Source: Acidovorax sp. SRB_14
GTDB taxonomy: Bacteria > Pseudomonadota > Gammaproteobacteria > Burkholderiales > Burkholderiaceae_C
Direction: 5' to 3'
DNA length: 64,000 nucleotides
Assembly: GCF_012932145.1 (NCBI RefSeq)
Contig: NZ_MWOK01000001.1
Span: 265,166-329,165, forward strand
The first letter of the stretch is position 1; every line of letters starts with the position of its first letter. A program made the translations under genes and the position numbers. This document shows, in pieces, positions 7,871 to 17,294 of this stretch. The notes under the pieces are model-generated. The model saw only the letters and a program-made list of their open reading frames with translations, did not search any database and was not told the DNA's origin.

Positions 7871-9358
7871 CTACAGCAGCACGATGTCGAACTGTTCCTG
7901 CCCCATCGCGCTCTCCGACTGCAGCGAGATCGGCTTGCCGATGAAGTCCGACAGGCCCGCCAGGTGCTGGCTTTCCTCGTCGAGCAGCAGCTCGACCACC
8001 TGCGGCGCGGCCACGACGCGGAACTCGCGCGGGTGGAACTGGCGCGCTTCGCGCAGGATTTCGCGCAGGATGTCGTAGGCCACGCTGCGCGCCGTCTTCA
8101 GCGCGCCGCGCCCCTGGCAGGCCGGGCACGGCTCGCAGAGCATGTGCGCCAGCGACTCGCGTGTGCGCTTGCGTGTCATCTCGACGAGGCCGAGCTGCGA
8201 AAACCCGCCCGCCATGGTCTTGACGCGGTCGCGCGCGAGCTGCTTACGGAATTCGGCCAGCACCGCCTCCTGGTGCGCGGGCTGCGCCATGTCGATGAAG
8301 TCGACAATGATGATGCCGCCCAGGTTGCGCAGGCGCAGCTGGCGCGCGATGGCGCCCGCCGCCTCGAGGTTGGTCTTGAAGATGGTCTCGTCGAAATTGC
8401 GCGCGCCGACAAAGCCGCCGGTGTTGACGTCAATGGTGGTCAGCGCTTCGGTCTGGTCGACGATGAGGTAGCCGCCCGATTTGAGATCGACACGCCGGCC
8501 CAGCGCGCGCGCGATTTCCTCGTCGATGGAATACAGGTCGAAAATCGGACGCTCGCCCTTGTAGTGCTGCAGCTTGGGTTCGGCCGCCGGCATGAACTCG
8601 CGGCCAAAGGCGCGCAGCCCGGCGAACTGCTCGTGCGAGTCGATGCGGATGCTGGTGGTCTGCTCGCCCACCAAGTCGCGCAGCACCCGCTGCAGCAGGC
8701 TCAGGTCCTGGTGCAGCAGCGACATCGGCGGCAGGCGCAGCGACGCCTCCTTGGTGCGCGCCCAGGTCTTGCGCAGGTAGGCGATGTCTTCTGCCAGCTC
8801 GGCGTCGGTCGAGTCCTCGCCGTTGGTGCGCAGGATGAATCCGCCCCCGCCGCCCGACGCCTTGCTGCCCACCAGCGCCTGCAGGCGCGCGCGCAGCGCA
8901 TCGCGCTCGGCCGCCGGGATCTTCTGCGACACGCCCACATGGTCGTCCTGCGGCAGGAACACCAGCAGGCGACCTGCGATGCTGATCTGCGTGGACAGGC
9001 GCGCACCCTTGGTGCCGATGGGGTCCTTGATGACCTGGACCATCAGCGCCTGACCCTCGAAGACCTGCTTCTCGATCGGCACCTGCGGCGCATCCTTGCG
9101 CGCGAACATGGGCGCCTCGCCGCCCTCCTGGCGCTGCCAGACGTCGGCCACGTGCAGGAAAGCCGCGCGCTCCAGGCCGATGTCGATGAAGGCCGACTGC
9201 ATGCCCGGCAGCACCCGCGAGACCTTGCCCAGGTACACATTGCCCACCAGGCCGCGCTCGAGCGTGCGCTCGACGTGCAGCTCCTGCACCGCGCCGTTTT
9301 CGACCACGGCCACGCGCGTCTCTTGGGGCGACCAGTTGATCAGGATGTCTTGTTGCAT
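7871..9358 (-). CDS. rng: Ribonuclease G
   Basis: A 495-residue RNase E/G family endoribonuclease. An S1 RNA-binding domain lies near residues 38-100 (GNVYLGKVSRVLPGMQSAFI). The catalytic domain holds GGIIIVDFIDM, whose Asp belongs to the magnesium site, and the zinc-link cysteines in CEPCPACQGRG. It processes 16S rRNA 5' ends and degrades mRNA. ATG 9358 is chosen over a TTG two codons upstream because GAGAG lies at suitable distance. It ends the purD-hemF-rsfS-rlmH-maf-rng run; maf starts 45 bases upstream. Confidence 0.92.
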   Translation of the reverse strand: MQQDILINWSPQETRVAVVENGAVQELHVERTLERGLVGNVYLGKVSRVLPGMQSAFIDIGLERAAFLHVADVWQRQEGGEAPMFARKDAPQVPIEKQVFEGQALMVQVIKDPIGTKGARLSTQISIAGRLLVFLPQDDHVGVSQKIPAAERDALRARLQALVGSKASGGGGGFILRTNGEDSTDAELAEDIAYLRKTWARTKEASLRLPPMSLLHQDLSLLQRVLRDLVGEQTTSIRIDSHEQFAGLRAFGREFMPAAEPKLQHYKGERPIFDLYSIDEEIARALGRRVDLKSGGYLIVDQTEALTTIDVNTGGFVGARNFDETIFKTNLEAAGAIARQLRLRNLGGIIIVDFIDMAQPAHQEAVLAEFRKQLARDRVKTMAGGFSQLGLVEMTRKRTRESLAHMLCEPCPACQGRGALKTARSVAYDILREILREARQFHPREFRVVAAPQVVELLLDEESQHLAGLSDFIGKPISLQSESAMGQEQFDIVLL

Positions 9359-9403
9359 GGACAAAGGTCTCTCAAAGAATAGGGGGCGGAGTGCGAGCGC
9401 CGA

Positions 9404-10018
9404 TCAGACGGAGAAGCCGGCAGCGCGCAGCAGCCGCGCGGTCTCGAACAAGGGCAGGCCCATGATGCCCGAATAGCTGCCGTGGATGCGCTCGATGAGC
9501 GCCGCCGCCTTGCCCTGCACGCCATAGGCGCCGGCCTTGCCCAGCGGCTCCCCCGTAGCGACATAGGCGGCGATCTGCGCCGGCGGCAATGCGGCAAAGG
9601 TCACGCGCGACACCGACAGCGCCGCCAGGCGCTTCGCGCCCACCTGCAGCGCCACGGCGGTGAGCACGCGGTGGGTGTGGCCCGAGAGTTCGCCGAGCAT
9701 GCGCGCCGCGTCCTGCGCATCTTCGGGCTTGCCGTACAGCGTGCGGCCCAGCGCCACCGTGGTGTCGGCGCACAGGATGGGCGCCTCGGGCAGGCCGCGG
9801 CGCGCGCGGCGTGCCACGGCGGCGTCGAGCTTGAGGCCGGTCACGCGCTGCACGTAGGCGGTGGGCGACTCACCCACCAGTGCGGCCTCCAGCGCCTCGG
9901 CGTCTTCTGCTGCTTCATCGCCCGCCGCGGGCAGCAGCAGGTCGTGGTGCACGCCCAGCTGGTCGAGCAGCTGGCTGCGGCGCGGACTCTGCGAGGCCAG
10001 GTAGATGAATCGGCGCAT
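9404..10018 (-). CDS. maf: Maf/YceF-type nucleoside triphosphate pyrophosphatase
   Basis: A 204-residue Maf protein. The family signature [15 protein letters not shown] sits near the N terminus, and [20 protein letters not shown] carries the conserved Asp and Lys of the active site. It hydrolyses non-canonical or canonical NTPs to NMP and pyrophosphate; whether it is the dTTP/UTP or the m7GTP type is not decidable here. ATG 10018 gives the standard N terminus [14 protein letters not shown]. It lies between rlmH and rng in a conserved order. Confidence 0.9.
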   Translation of the reverse strand: MRRFIYLASQSPRRSQLLDQLGVHHDLLLPAAGDEAAEDAEALEAALVGESPTAYVQRVTGLKLDAAVARRARRGLPEAPILCADTTVALGRTLYGKPEDAQDAARMLGELSGHTHRVLTAVALQVGAKRLAALSVSRVTFAALPPAQIAAYVATGEPLGKAGAYGVQGKAAALIERIHGSYSGIMGLPLFETARLLRAAGFSV

Positions 10019-10051
10019 GGCCACCCTCCAGAATAGAGACCAAAAACGACT

Positions 10052-10083
10052 CTGGCGCTTGTACATCAAGCGCCAGCAGCTAT
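10052..10083 (+). repeat. Dispersed palindromic repeat, copy with perfect arms
   Basis: CTGGCGCTTG (10052-10061), a 5-base loop, CAAGCGCCAG (10067-10076), then CAGCTAT. The 10-base arms pair perfectly. Related copies occur at 16345, 18180, 24320, 32513, 34124 and 46504. On the minus strand the hairpin is followed by GTTTTTGG, so this copy may also end the rlmH transcript ahead of maf. Confidence 0.75.
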
Positions 10084-10127
10084 TGAATCAGAAGCAAACC
10101 CCCAGCACGGCCTGGCAGCATGGACCT

Positions 10128-10595
10128 CTACTCGCGGTGGTAGGGGTGGCCGGCATTGACCGACCAGGCGCGGTAGAGCTGCTCGATCAGCAGCACGCGC
10201 ACCATGGCGTGCGGCAGGGTCAGGTCCGACAGCCGGATGCGTTCGTGCGCGCCCTGCCGGAAGGCCGGATCGAGCCCGTCGGGGCCGCCAATGACGAGCG
10301 CCACATCGTCGCCGCCGAGCTGCCAGCCCTTGAGCCGCTCGGCCAGCGCCTTGGTGGTGAGACTGGTGCCGCGCTCGTCGAGCGCCACCACGCGCGTGCC
10401 GCGCGGGATGGCCGCCTCGATGCGCTCGCGTTCGGCGGCATAGAGTGTCTCGAGCGTCTTCGAGCCGCGCGGCTCGGTCTTCACCGCCTTGAGCTCGACC
10501 TTGAGCTCGGGCGGGAAGCGCTTGGCGTAGTCGTCGTAGGCTGTTTGCGCCCAGTCGGGCACGCGCTGGCCCACGGCCACGATCAGCAGCCGCAT
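10128..10595 (-). CDS. rlmH: 23S rRNA (pseudouridine-1915-N3) methyltransferase RlmH
   Basis: A 155-residue SPOUT methyltransferase with the full family length. It starts [15 protein letters not shown] and contains the SAM-knot residues [13 protein letters not shown] and the C-terminal [17 protein letters not shown]...HPYHRE, which closes the active site. It methylates pseudouridine 1915 in helix 69 of 23S rRNA on assembled ribosomes. It lies 12 bases after rsfS, the usual rsfS-rlmH pair. Confidence 0.95.
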   Translation of the reverse strand: MRLLIVAVGQRVPDWAQTAYDDYAKRFPPELKVELKAVKTEPRGSKTLETLYAAERERIEAAIPRGTRVVALDERGTSLTTKALAERLKGWQLGGDDVALVIGGPDGLDPAFRQGAHERIRLSDLTLPHAMVRVLLIEQLYRAWSVNAGHPYHRE

Positions 10596-10607
10596 GGATC
10601 AGAGGCC

Positions 10608-11477
10608 TCAGGCTTGGGGCTTGCGGGCGGCCGGCTTGCGCGCGGGCGCCTTGGCGGGCGCGGCCGGCTTGGCAGCGGCCCGCACAGGGGCCTTGCCGGC
10701 GGCGCGGGGTGCGGACTTCTTGGCCGGCGCGGCCTTGTCGGCGCGCGGCTTGACCACCAGGGTCTTGATGGCGGCCTTGGCCGGTGCGGCCTTGCCTGCC
10801 GTCTTGGCCGGGGTTTTGGCCGGCGCACCCTTCACGGCGCCGGTGCGCGCAGGGGTTTTGGCGGCGGACGGGCTGGCGGTAGCGCCGGCGGTCTTGCGGG
10901 CCGCTGGCTTGCGGGCCGCGGGCGCGGCAGCTTCGGCCGCGGGGCGGGCGGTCTTGCGGGCAGCGGGCTTGGCGGCGGCCTTCTTCGGCGCCGCGGCCTT
11001 GCCGGTGGTGCTGGTCAGTTCGGCCTCGGCCTTGGCGGCGCGGCGCGCGGCGGTCTTGGCTGGCACCTTGGCGGCGGCGGGGGCCGCGGGCTTGGGTGCG
11101 CCCAGCTTGATGCGCACGGGCGTGTCGCCCCACAGCTCTTCGAGGCGGTAGTACTGGCGGATGGTGGGCTGCATGACGTGCGCCACGGCAGCGCCGCAGT
11201 CCACGATGATCCACTCGCCGTTTTCCTCGCCCTCAATGCGCGGCTTGGGAAAGCCGGCCTCGCGCACTTTGTCGCGCACGCTGGCGGCAATCGCCTTGGT
11301 CTGGCGGTTGGAGGTGCCTGAGGCCACGATCACGCGCTCAAAAAGCGGCGAAAGGTGCTCGGTGTTGAAGACCTGGATGTCTTGCGCCTTGACGTCTTCC
11401 AGGCCATCGACGATGGCGCGCTGGAGTTTGGTGACGTCTTTCTTGGCCGCGGATTCCGATTGGGTGGAGGTGGTCAT
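10608..11477 (-). CDS. rsfS: Ribosomal silencing factor RsfS with long Ala/Lys/Pro tail
   Basis: A 289-residue protein. Residues about 10-125 are a complete RsfS (Iojap) domain: AIVDGLEDVKAQDIQVFNT, then GEWIIVDCGAAVAHVMQP. RsfS binds ribosomal protein L14 and blocks subunit joining when nutrients are scarce. Residues about 126-289 are a low-complexity extension built of PAAK/KPAAR-type repeats, resembling a histone H1 tail; the domain alone is usually about 110-130 residues. The start at ATG 11477 is supported by domain alignment. A TATATT sequence about 30 bases upstream could be a -10 element. nadD, the expected upstream neighbour, is not present. Confidence 0.88.
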   Translation of the reverse strand: MTTSTQSESAAKKDVTKLQRAIVDGLEDVKAQDIQVFNTEHLSPLFERVIVASGTSNRQTKAIAASVRDKVREAGFPKPRIEGEENGEWIIVDCGAAVAHVMQPTIRQYYRLEELWGDTPVRIKLGAPKPAAPAAAKVPAKTAARRAAKAEAELTSTTGKAAAPKKAAAKPAARKTARPAAEAAAPAARKPAARKTAGATASPSAAKTPARTGAVKGAPAKTPAKTAGKAAPAKAAIKTLVVKPRADKAAPAKKSAPRAAGKAPVRAAAKPAAPAKAPARKPAARKPQA

Positions 11478-11678
11478 CAGGCAGTGGGTGTGGAGGTAAT
11501 GGGGGTCAATATAGCGCGCAACCCGCAGCACGGCCATGGAGGGCGTGCGCAGCGCGCGCGAAGCGTGGCGCAGGGCGCGCACAGCAATTCAAGGGTTTGG
11601 GGGCGTTGGCGCAGGTGGGGTGAGCGCTGATAGCTACTGAAATTATAGCTTTGCGCCCTGTCCGCTGCGCTGCCGCCG
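11478..11678. other. Intergenic stretch where nadD would be expected
   Basis: In Burkholderiales, nadD usually lies between hemF and rsfS. Here only 201 bases remain and no nadD frame fits. In the rsfS frame just before its start, 11478-11522 reads VARYIDPHYLHTHCL, which resembles the VARYI-type C terminus of NadD; it is closed upstream by a stop. Around 11621-11650 there is a GCGCTGATAGCT sequence related to the dispersed repeat. Whether the VARYI match is a true remnant is inference. Confidence 0.4.
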
Positions 11679-12620
11679 TCACAGCCAGTCGCGCCGCACC
11701 AGGTAACGCTGGGTCAGGTGGGCCTCGGGCGTGCCCGCCTCGGGCGTGTGCTGGTAGGACCAGCTGGCCAGCGGCGGCATCGACAGGAGGATGGATTCGG
11801 TGCGCCCGCCCGACTGCAGGCCAAAGTGCGTGCCCCGGTCCCAGACCAGGTTGAACTCGACGTAGCGGCCGCGCCGGTAGAGCTGGAAGGCCCGCTCGCG
11901 CTCGCCGTAGGGCATGCCCTGGCGGCGCTCGACGATGGGCAGGTAGGCGCCCAGGAAGGCGTCGCCCACCGACTGCGTCATGGCCAGGCTTTGTTCGAAG
12001 CCCAGCTCGGAGAAGTCGTCATAGAACACGCCGCCAATGCCGCGCTGCTCGCCCCGGTGCTGGAGGAAGAAGTATTCGTCGCACCACTGCTTGAAGCGCG
12101 GGTACTTGTCGTCGCCGAAAGGCGCGAGCGCATCGCGGCAAGTGCGGTGGAAATGCACCGCATCCTCCTCGAAGCCGTAGTACGGCGTCAGGTCCATGCC
12201 GCCGCCAAACCAGCACACCGGCGCCTCGCCTGGGTGACCGGCGGCGATCATGCGCACATTCATGTGCACGGTGGGCACATAGGGGTTGCGCGGGTGGAAC
12301 ACCAGCGATACGCCCATCGCCTCGAACGGCGCCCCCGCCAGTTCGGGCCGGTGCTGCGTCGCCGACGGCGGCAGCTGCGGCCCGCGCACATGCGAAAAGC
12401 CGCAGCCGGCGCGCTCGAACACGCGCCCGCCTTCGAGGATCTGCGTGATACCGTCGCCCTGCAGCAGCTCGCCCGGTGGCTTGCGCCAGGGGTCGACCAG
12501 GGCGCGCGCGCCGCCCTCACCCTCCACGGCTTCGAGCGCGCCGATGATGCGCGCCTGCAGGCCGGTCAGGTAGGCGCGCACCTGGGCCACGGTGCTTTCG
12601 GTGTTGAAGCTTGCGTTCAT
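11679..12620 (-). CDS. hemF: Oxygen-dependent coproporphyrinogen III oxidase
   Basis: A 313-residue HemF protein of normal length. Clear blocks are [59 protein letters not shown] and the C-terminal [20 protein letters not shown] with [13 protein letters not shown]. It oxidatively decarboxylates coproporphyrinogen III to protoporphyrinogen IX, using oxygen, in cytoplasmic haem synthesis. The ATG overlaps the purD stop by 4 bases (ATGA), so it is translationally coupled to purD. Confidence 0.96.
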   Translation of the reverse strand: MNASFNTESTVAQVRAYLTGLQARIIGALEAVEGEGGARALVDPWRKPPGELLQGDGITQILEGGRVFERAGCGFSHVRGPQLPPSATQHRPELAGAPFEAMGVSLVFHPRNPYVPTVHMNVRMIAAGHPGEAPVCWFGGGMDLTPYYGFEEDAVHFHRTCRDALAPFGDDKYPRFKQWCDEYFFLQHRGEQRGIGGVFYDDFSELGFEQSLAMTQSVGDAFLGAYLPIVERRQGMPYGERERAFQLYRRGRYVEFNLVWDRGTHFGLQSGGRTESILLSMPPLASWSYQHTPEAGTPEAHLTQRYLVRRDWL

Positions 12621-13900
12621 GCGCTCTTGACGGCGCGGTGGCCAATGTCGCGGCGGTACTGTGCGCCGTCGAAATGGATGCCGCGCGCCACGTCGTAGGC
12701 GCGCTGCTGCGCCTGTCGGGCGCTGTCGGCCAGCGCCGTCACGCACAGCACGCGGCCGCCGCTGGTGCGCAGCGCGCCGTCGCCGATCACGGTGGCGGCA
12801 TGGAACACCATGGCATCGTCGGCCTCGGGCGGCAGGCCGGTGATGGCATCGCCCTTGCGCGGATCTTCGGGGTAGCCGTGCGCGGCCATGACCACGCCCA
12901 GCGCCGTGCGGCGGTCCCACTGCAGCTCGACCTGGTCGAGCTTGCCGTCGATGGCGGCGCCCAGCAGATCGAGCAGGTCGCTCTTGAGGCGCATCAGGAT
13001 GGGCTGCGTCTCGGGGTCGCCCATGCGGCAGTTGAACTCGAGCGTCTTGGGGTGGCCTTTGGCATCGATCATCAGGCCGGCATAGAGGAAGCCGGTGTAG
13101 GGAATGCCATCCTTTTCCATGCCGCGCACGGTGGGCAGGATGATCTCGCGCATGGCGCGGGCGTGCACGTCGGCGGTGACCACGGGGGCGGGTGAATACG
13201 CCCCCATGCCGCCGGTGTTGGGGCCTTCGTCGCCGTCCTTCAGGCGCTTGTGGTCCTGGCTGGTCGCAAGGGCGGCCACGTTCTTGCCATCGCACAGCAC
13301 GATGAAGCTGGCCTCCTCGCCTTCGAGGAACTCCTCGATCACCACGCGGGCACCGCCGTCGTTGTGCGCCACGCCGTATTTGTTGTCGACCAGCATGAAG
13401 TCCACCGCGTCGTGGGCCTCCTGCAGCGTCATGGCCACCACCACGCCCTTGCCGGCGGCCAGGCCGTCGGCCTTGATGACGATGGGTGCGCCCAGGCGGT
13501 CGATGAAGGCGTGGGCCGCGACCGGGTCAGTGAAGGTGTCGTAGTCCGCCGTGGGAATGCCGTGGCGGCGCATGAAGGCCTTGGAGAACGCTTTGGAGCT
13601 CTCCAGCTGCGCGGCCGCCCTGGTGGGCCCGAAGATGCGCAGGCCGTGCGCGCGGAATTCATCGACCACGCCGGCCGCCAGCGGCGCTTCCGGACCGACC
13701 ACCGTGAGACCGATCTTCTCGGCCTGCGCCCACTCGCGCAGTGCCCGCACGTCGGTGATGGCGATGTTTTCCAGCAGGTGCGACAGCTCGGTCCCGCCGT
13801 TGCCCGGCGCGACATACACGCGTGTGACCTTGGGCGACTGGCTGAGCTTCCACGCCATCGCGTGCTCACGCCCACCACCACCAATGACCAAAACCTTCAT
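12617..13900 (-). CDS. purD: Phosphoribosylamine-glycine ligase
   Basis: A 427-residue GARS enzyme of the ATP-grasp fold. It opens [19 protein letters not shown], the standard N terminus, and contains [16 protein letters not shown] for ATP binding and [20 protein letters not shown] as the family signature. It makes glycinamide ribonucleotide in the second step of purine synthesis. It sits between yebC and hemF; the TGGAG-type ribosome site lies shortly before the ATG. Nothing is missing. Confidence 0.96.
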   Translation of the reverse strand: MKVLVIGGGGREHAMAWKLSQSPKVTRVYVAPGNGGTELSHLLENIAITDVRALREWAQAEKIGLTVVGPEAPLAAGVVDEFRAHGLRIFGPTRAAAQLESSKAFSKAFMRRHGIPTADYDTFTDPVAAHAFIDRLGAPIVIKADGLAAGKGVVVAMTLQEAHDAVDFMLVDNKYGVAHNDGGARVVIEEFLEGEEASFIVLCDGKNVAALATSQDHKRLKDGDEGPNTGGMGAYSPAPVVTADVHARAMREIILPTVRGMEKDGIPYTGFLYAGLMIDAKGHPKTLEFNCRMGDPETQPILMRLKSDLLDLLGAAIDGKLDQVELQWDRRTALGVVMAAHGYPEDPRKGDAITGLPPEADDAMVFHAATVIGDGALRTSGGRVLCVTALADSARQAQQRAYDVARGIHFDGAQYRRDIGHRAVKSA

Positions 13901-13916
13901 ACCTTACTCCAGAGGT

Positions 13917-13952
13917 CCGCCGCAAAGCGGCGAGACGCGCCCCCAGGGGGGC
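13917..13952. repeat. Two adjacent hairpins in the yebC-purD gap
   Basis: CGCCGC-AAA-GCGGCG (13918-13932) is followed by GCCCCC-A-GGGGGGC (13939-13952). Both are GC-rich perfect or near-perfect hairpins in an 83-base gap. Read on the minus strand they come between yebC and purD and just before the purD ribosome-binding site. They could affect mRNA stability or attenuate purD, or be a family-specific intergenic repeat. No U-tract follows, so I do not call a terminator. Confidence 0.5.
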
Positions 13953-13983
13953 AAAGAAAAATGGTGGACAAAAATGCGCATCG

Positions 13984-14703
13984 TCACAGCGCAGCGTTGT
14001 GGAAGACTTCCTGCACGTCGTCCAGGTCTTCCAGCACATCGAGCAGCTTCTGCATGCGCGCGGCGTCTTCGCCTTCGAGCGCGATCGTGACATCGGGGCG
14101 CATGGTGACGTCGGCGGCGGCGGCCGTGAGGCCCGCGGCTTCGAGCGCGTGCTTGACGGCCTCGAAGTCGGCCGGGGCCGTGAGCACCTCGATGGCGCCG
14201 TCGTCGTCGGTGACCACGTCCTCGGCGCCCGCTTCGAGCGCCACTTCCATGACCCGGTCCTCGTTGGTGCCCGGCGCAAAGATGAACTGGCCGACCTTCT
14301 TGAACTGGAACGCCACCGAGCCCGTCGTGCCCATGTTGCCGCCGTGCTTGCTGAAGGCGTGGCGCACCTCGGCCACGGTGCGCACATGGTTGTCGGTCAT
14401 GGTGTCCACGATGATGGCCGCGCCGCCGATGCCGTAGCCCTCGTAGCGGATTTCCTCGTAGTGGACACCTTCTGCGTTGCCGGTGGCCTTGTCGATGTTG
14501 TACTTGACGCGGTCGGCCGGCAGGTTGGCGGCCTTGGCCTTCTCCACCGCCAGGCGCAGGCGCGGGTTGGCGCCGAGGTCACCGCCCCCGGCGCGGGCCG
14601 CGACGGTGATCTCGCGGATGATGCGCGTCCAGATTTTTCCGCGCTTTTCGTCCTGGCGCCCCTTGCGGTGCTGAATGTTCGCCCATTTGCTGTGTCCGGC
14701 CAT
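13984..14703 (-). CDS. YebC/PmpR-family protein (first of two)
   Basis: A 239-residue YebC-type protein. It opens [20 protein letters not shown], the canonical start, with the three-domain layout and [20 protein letters not shown] at the end of domain 1. Members have been described as DNA-binding regulators and, for some, as ribosome-associated factors helping translation of proline-rich stretches. It leads the yebC-purD-hemF block and diverges from the HerA-like ATPase gene 63 bases away. A second family member lies at 30360-31064. Confidence 0.92.
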   Translation of the reverse strand: MAGHSKWANIQHRKGRQDEKRGKIWTRIIREITVAARAGGGDLGANPRLRLAVEKAKAANLPADRVKYNIDKATGNAEGVHYEEIRYEGYGIGGAAIIVDTMTDNHVRTVAEVRHAFSKHGGNMGTTGSVAFQFKKVGQFIFAPGTNEDRVMEVALEAGAEDVVTDDDGAIEVLTAPADFEAVKHALEAAGLTAAAADVTMRPDVTIALEGEDAARMQKLLDVLEDLDDVQEVFHNAAL

Positions 14704-14766
14704 GGGATTTCCTTTTGCTATCCTGATTTAATCTACGCCTTCGATTCTACTTTTCCGCACCACGCC

Positions 14767-16281
14767 ATGGCCGAACCTCTGCTGATCGCCAAGAACCCCT
14801 CGACCGCGTGCGAATTGCTGCCCGCGCTGGCCAACCGGCACGGCCTGATCACGGGCGCTACGGGCACCGGAAAGACGGTGACGCTGCAGACACTGGCCGA
14901 GAATTTCTCGCGCATCGGCGTGCCGGTGTTCATGGCCGACGTCAAGGGCGACCTGACCGGCATCAGCCAGGCCGGCAGCATTGGCGAGAAGCTGGCCGCG
15001 ACGCTCCAAGAGCGCGGCATCGAGCCGCCACCGCCGCAGGCCTGCCCGGCCACGCTGTGGGACGTGTTCGGCGAGCAGGGCCACCCGGTGCGCGCCACCG
15101 TCTCGGACATGGGCCCGCTGCTGCTCGGGCGCATGCTGAACCTCAACGAGATCCAGCTCGGCGTGCTCAACGTCGTGTTCAAGGTCGCCGACGACCAGGG
15201 TCTGCTGCTGCTCGACCTCAAGGACCTGCGCGCCATGCTGCAGTATGTGGGCGACAACGCCAGCCAGTTCACCACCGCCTACGGCAACATCAGCGCCGCC
15301 AGCGTGGGCGCCATCCAGCGTGGGCTGATGCAGATCGAAACCCAGGGGGGCGACCAGTTCTTTGGCGAGCCCATGCTCAACATCCAGGACCTGATGCAGA
15401 CCGACGGCAACGGCCACGGCATGGTCAACATCCTGGCGGCCGACAAGCTGTTGAACTCGCCGCGCCTGTACGCCACCTTCCTGCTGTGGCTGCTGTCGGA
15501 GCTGTTCGAGCAGCTGCCCGAGATCGGCGACCCCGAAAAGCCCAAGCTGGTGTTCTTCTTCGACGAGGCCCACCTGCTGTTCAACGAGGCGCCCAAGGTG
15601 CTGATCGAGCGCATCGAGCTGGTGGTGCGCCTGGTGCGCTCCAAGGGCGTGGGCGTCTACTTCGTCACGCAGAACCCGCTCGACATCCCCGACAGCGTGC
15701 TCGCGCAGCTGGGCAACCGCGTGCAGCATGCGCTGCGCGCCTTCACCCCGCGCGACCAGAAGGCCGTCAAGGCCACCGCAACGACCATGCGCCCTCACCC
15801 GGGCCTGGACATCGAGCGCGCCATCACCGAACTGGCTGTGGGCGAGGCGCTGGTGAGCTTCCTGGACGCCAAGGGCCGCCCGAGTGTGACCGAGCGGGCG
15901 TTTGTGCTGCCCCCGGGCAGCCAGCTCGGCCCCATCACGGCGCAGCAGCGCCAGGCCCTGATGGCGGGCTCCCTGGTGGCAGGCGTCTACGAAAAAACGG
16001 TGGACCGCGAGTCGGCCTACGAAATGCTCAAGGCCCGCGCGGCCAGCGCAGCCCCGGCCAATGGGAAGAACGGCGGCGCGGCAGCTGCGCAAAACGGCGG
16101 CGGCGGGCTGATGGGGGGATTCAGCGACGTGCTGTTCGGCAGCACCGGCCCGCGCGGCGGGCAGCGCGACGGCCTGGCCCAGACCATGGCCAAATCGGCC
16201 GTGCGCACCATGGGCACCACGCTGGGGCGCGAGATCCTGCGCGGTGTGCTCGGCAGCCTGCTGGGCGGTCGCAAGCGCTGA
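14767..16281 (+). CDS. HerA-like ATPase of the DUF853/YjgR family
   Basis: A 504-residue P-loop ATPase. Walker A is [12 protein letters not shown] near residue 35, Walker B is [13 protein letters not shown] near residue 265, and [20 protein letters not shown] resembles the sensor/arginine-finger region of HerA-FtsK ATPases. The C terminus (about 425-504) has an Ala/Gly/Asn-rich linker and a short helical end with [15 protein letters not shown]. The family is widespread but its role is unknown; a DNA-translocase-like activity is inferred from the fold. ATG 14767 matches the family start [10 protein letters not shown]. It is monocistronic here, divergent from yebC. Confidence 0.85.
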   Translation: MAEPLLIAKNPSTACELLPALANRHGLITGATGTGKTVTLQTLAENFSRIGVPVFMADVKGDLTGISQAGSIGEKLAATLQERGIEPPPPQACPATLWDVFGEQGHPVRATVSDMGPLLLGRMLNLNEIQLGVLNVVFKVADDQGLLLLDLKDLRAMLQYVGDNASQFTTAYGNISAASVGAIQRGLMQIETQGGDQFFGEPMLNIQDLMQTDGNGHGMVNILAADKLLNSPRLYATFLLWLLSELFEQLPEIGDPEKPKLVFFFDEAHLLFNEAPKVLIERIELVVRLVRSKGVGVYFVTQNPLDIPDSVLAQLGNRVQHALRAFTPRDQKAVKATATTMRPHPGLDIERAITELAVGEALVSFLDAKGRPSVTERAFVLPPGSQLGPITAQQRQALMAGSLVAGVYEKTVDRESAYEMLKARAASAAPANGKNGGAAAAQNGGGGLMGGFSDVLFGSTGPRGGQRDGLAQTMAKSAVRTMGTTLGREILRGVLGSLLGGRKR

Positions 16282-16344
16282 AGCCTGCGCCCTGGCCTGG
16301 CCCGGCCCATAGGCCAGACTGCGCAGCACACAATTCCTGATTTC

Positions 16345-16381
16345 ATAGCTGTCGGCGCTGGACTGGCAAGCATTTCGGGCC
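16345..16381 (-). repeat. Dispersed palindromic repeat, diverged copy
   Basis: Reads ATAGCTG-TCGGCGCTGG-ACTGG-CAAGCATTTC-GGGCC on the plus strand, so it lies inverted relative to the copy at 10052. The AGCTAT box, the loop position and the closing GGCC are kept, but the arms have drifted and no longer pair well. Farther along, 16507-16535 holds a separate inverted repeat CTCGCAGC/GCTGCGAG. The rest of 16282-16571 shows no gene. Confidence 0.45.
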
Positions 16382-16571
16382 GATTCAACCCCTATCCACC
16401 AGAGCGTACGCCGCTGCTGTCGCGCTTGCCGGCCCATCTCCGCCGGCGCCCCAGCCGGTGGGCGCGGTGCAGGCCCAGCTCGCGCGCCGGAGGCAGCGCC
16501 GCGGCACTCGCAGCGGTTCATTGCGTAGCTGCGAGCGCTCCGCCCCCCTCCGTCAGAGGGATTTTTGGCGC

Positions 16572-17081
16572 TCAGTAGCTGCCGATGTAGTCCTTCTTGC
16601 CGACCTCGACGCCGTTGTGGCGCAGGATGGCGTAGGCCGTCGTGGTGTGAAAGAAGAAATGCGGCAGGCCGTAGTTGAAGAGATAGGACGTGCCGCTGAA
16701 GCGCTTTTCTTTCGGCGTGCCGGCCTGCGTGACGATCTCGCGCGTGGCGGCACCGTCAAACTTCGCCGGATCGAGCCCGCCGATGAACGCCAGCACGGTG
16801 GCGATGCGCGCCTGCAGGTCGGCAAAGCTCTGTTCATTGTCTTCCAGCTTGGGCACCTCAACGCCCGCCAGCCGCGCCGACACACTCTTGGCAAAGTCGC
16901 TGGCCACCTGCACCTGGCGCAGCAGCGCAAACATATCGGGGAACAGCCGCGCCTGCAGCAGCGCGTTCGGGTCGATGTTCTTGGCCGTGGCATGCGCCTC
17001 GGCCTTGGCCAGCACCTGGCTGAGGCCCCCCAGCATTTGCTGGAAAACGGGAATGGATGCGGTGTAGATGGGGCTGGTCAT
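16572..17081 (-). CDS. DUF1993-family protein
   Basis: A 169-residue cytoplasmic protein. It begins MTSPIYTASIPVFQQMLGGL and ends FFFHTTTAYAILRHNGVEVG followed by a short tail ending IGSY, the layout of DUF1993 proteins, which have a DinB-like four-helix fold. The C-terminal HFFFHTTTAY His residues are the sort that bind metal in DinB proteins. No function is established. It stands alone between an ATPase gene and a divergent isomerase gene; the ATG follows GAAAGACCCC with only a weak ribosome site. Confidence 0.8.
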   Translation of the reverse strand: MTSPIYTASIPVFQQMLGGLSQVLAKAEAHATAKNIDPNALLQARLFPDMFALLRQVQVASDFAKSVSARLAGVEVPKLEDNEQSFADLQARIATVLAFIGGLDPAKFDGAATREIVTQAGTPKEKRFSGTSYLFNYGLPHFFFHTTTAYAILRHNGVEVGKKDYIGSY

Positions 17082-17294
17082 GGGGTCTTTCGATAGGAAT
17101 CGGAGGAAATTGCGCGGTTGGTGCGTGCCGGCGCTTGCGCGGGGCGCGCTGATTCTCGCCCGGTTCCACGGGGCGTGAAGCGCCTGCCGCGCTAGACCGC
17201 CGGGCGCATCCGGGTAAAGCGCTGCCACAGGCCACGGCCCGGGACGTCGCCCCGGCGACGGGACGGCCGCGCCGCGCCCGTCTACAGTGCCACC

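Noticed and set aside
10608-11105. The Ala/Lys/Pro-rich stretch as a separate histone-like gene.
   Set aside because: It is in one frame with the RsfS domain with no internal start or ribosome site; it is a C-terminal extension.
14728-16521. A 597-codon minus-strand open frame opposite the HerA-like ATPase gene.
   Set aside because: Antisense shadow; the plus strand carries intact Walker motifs.
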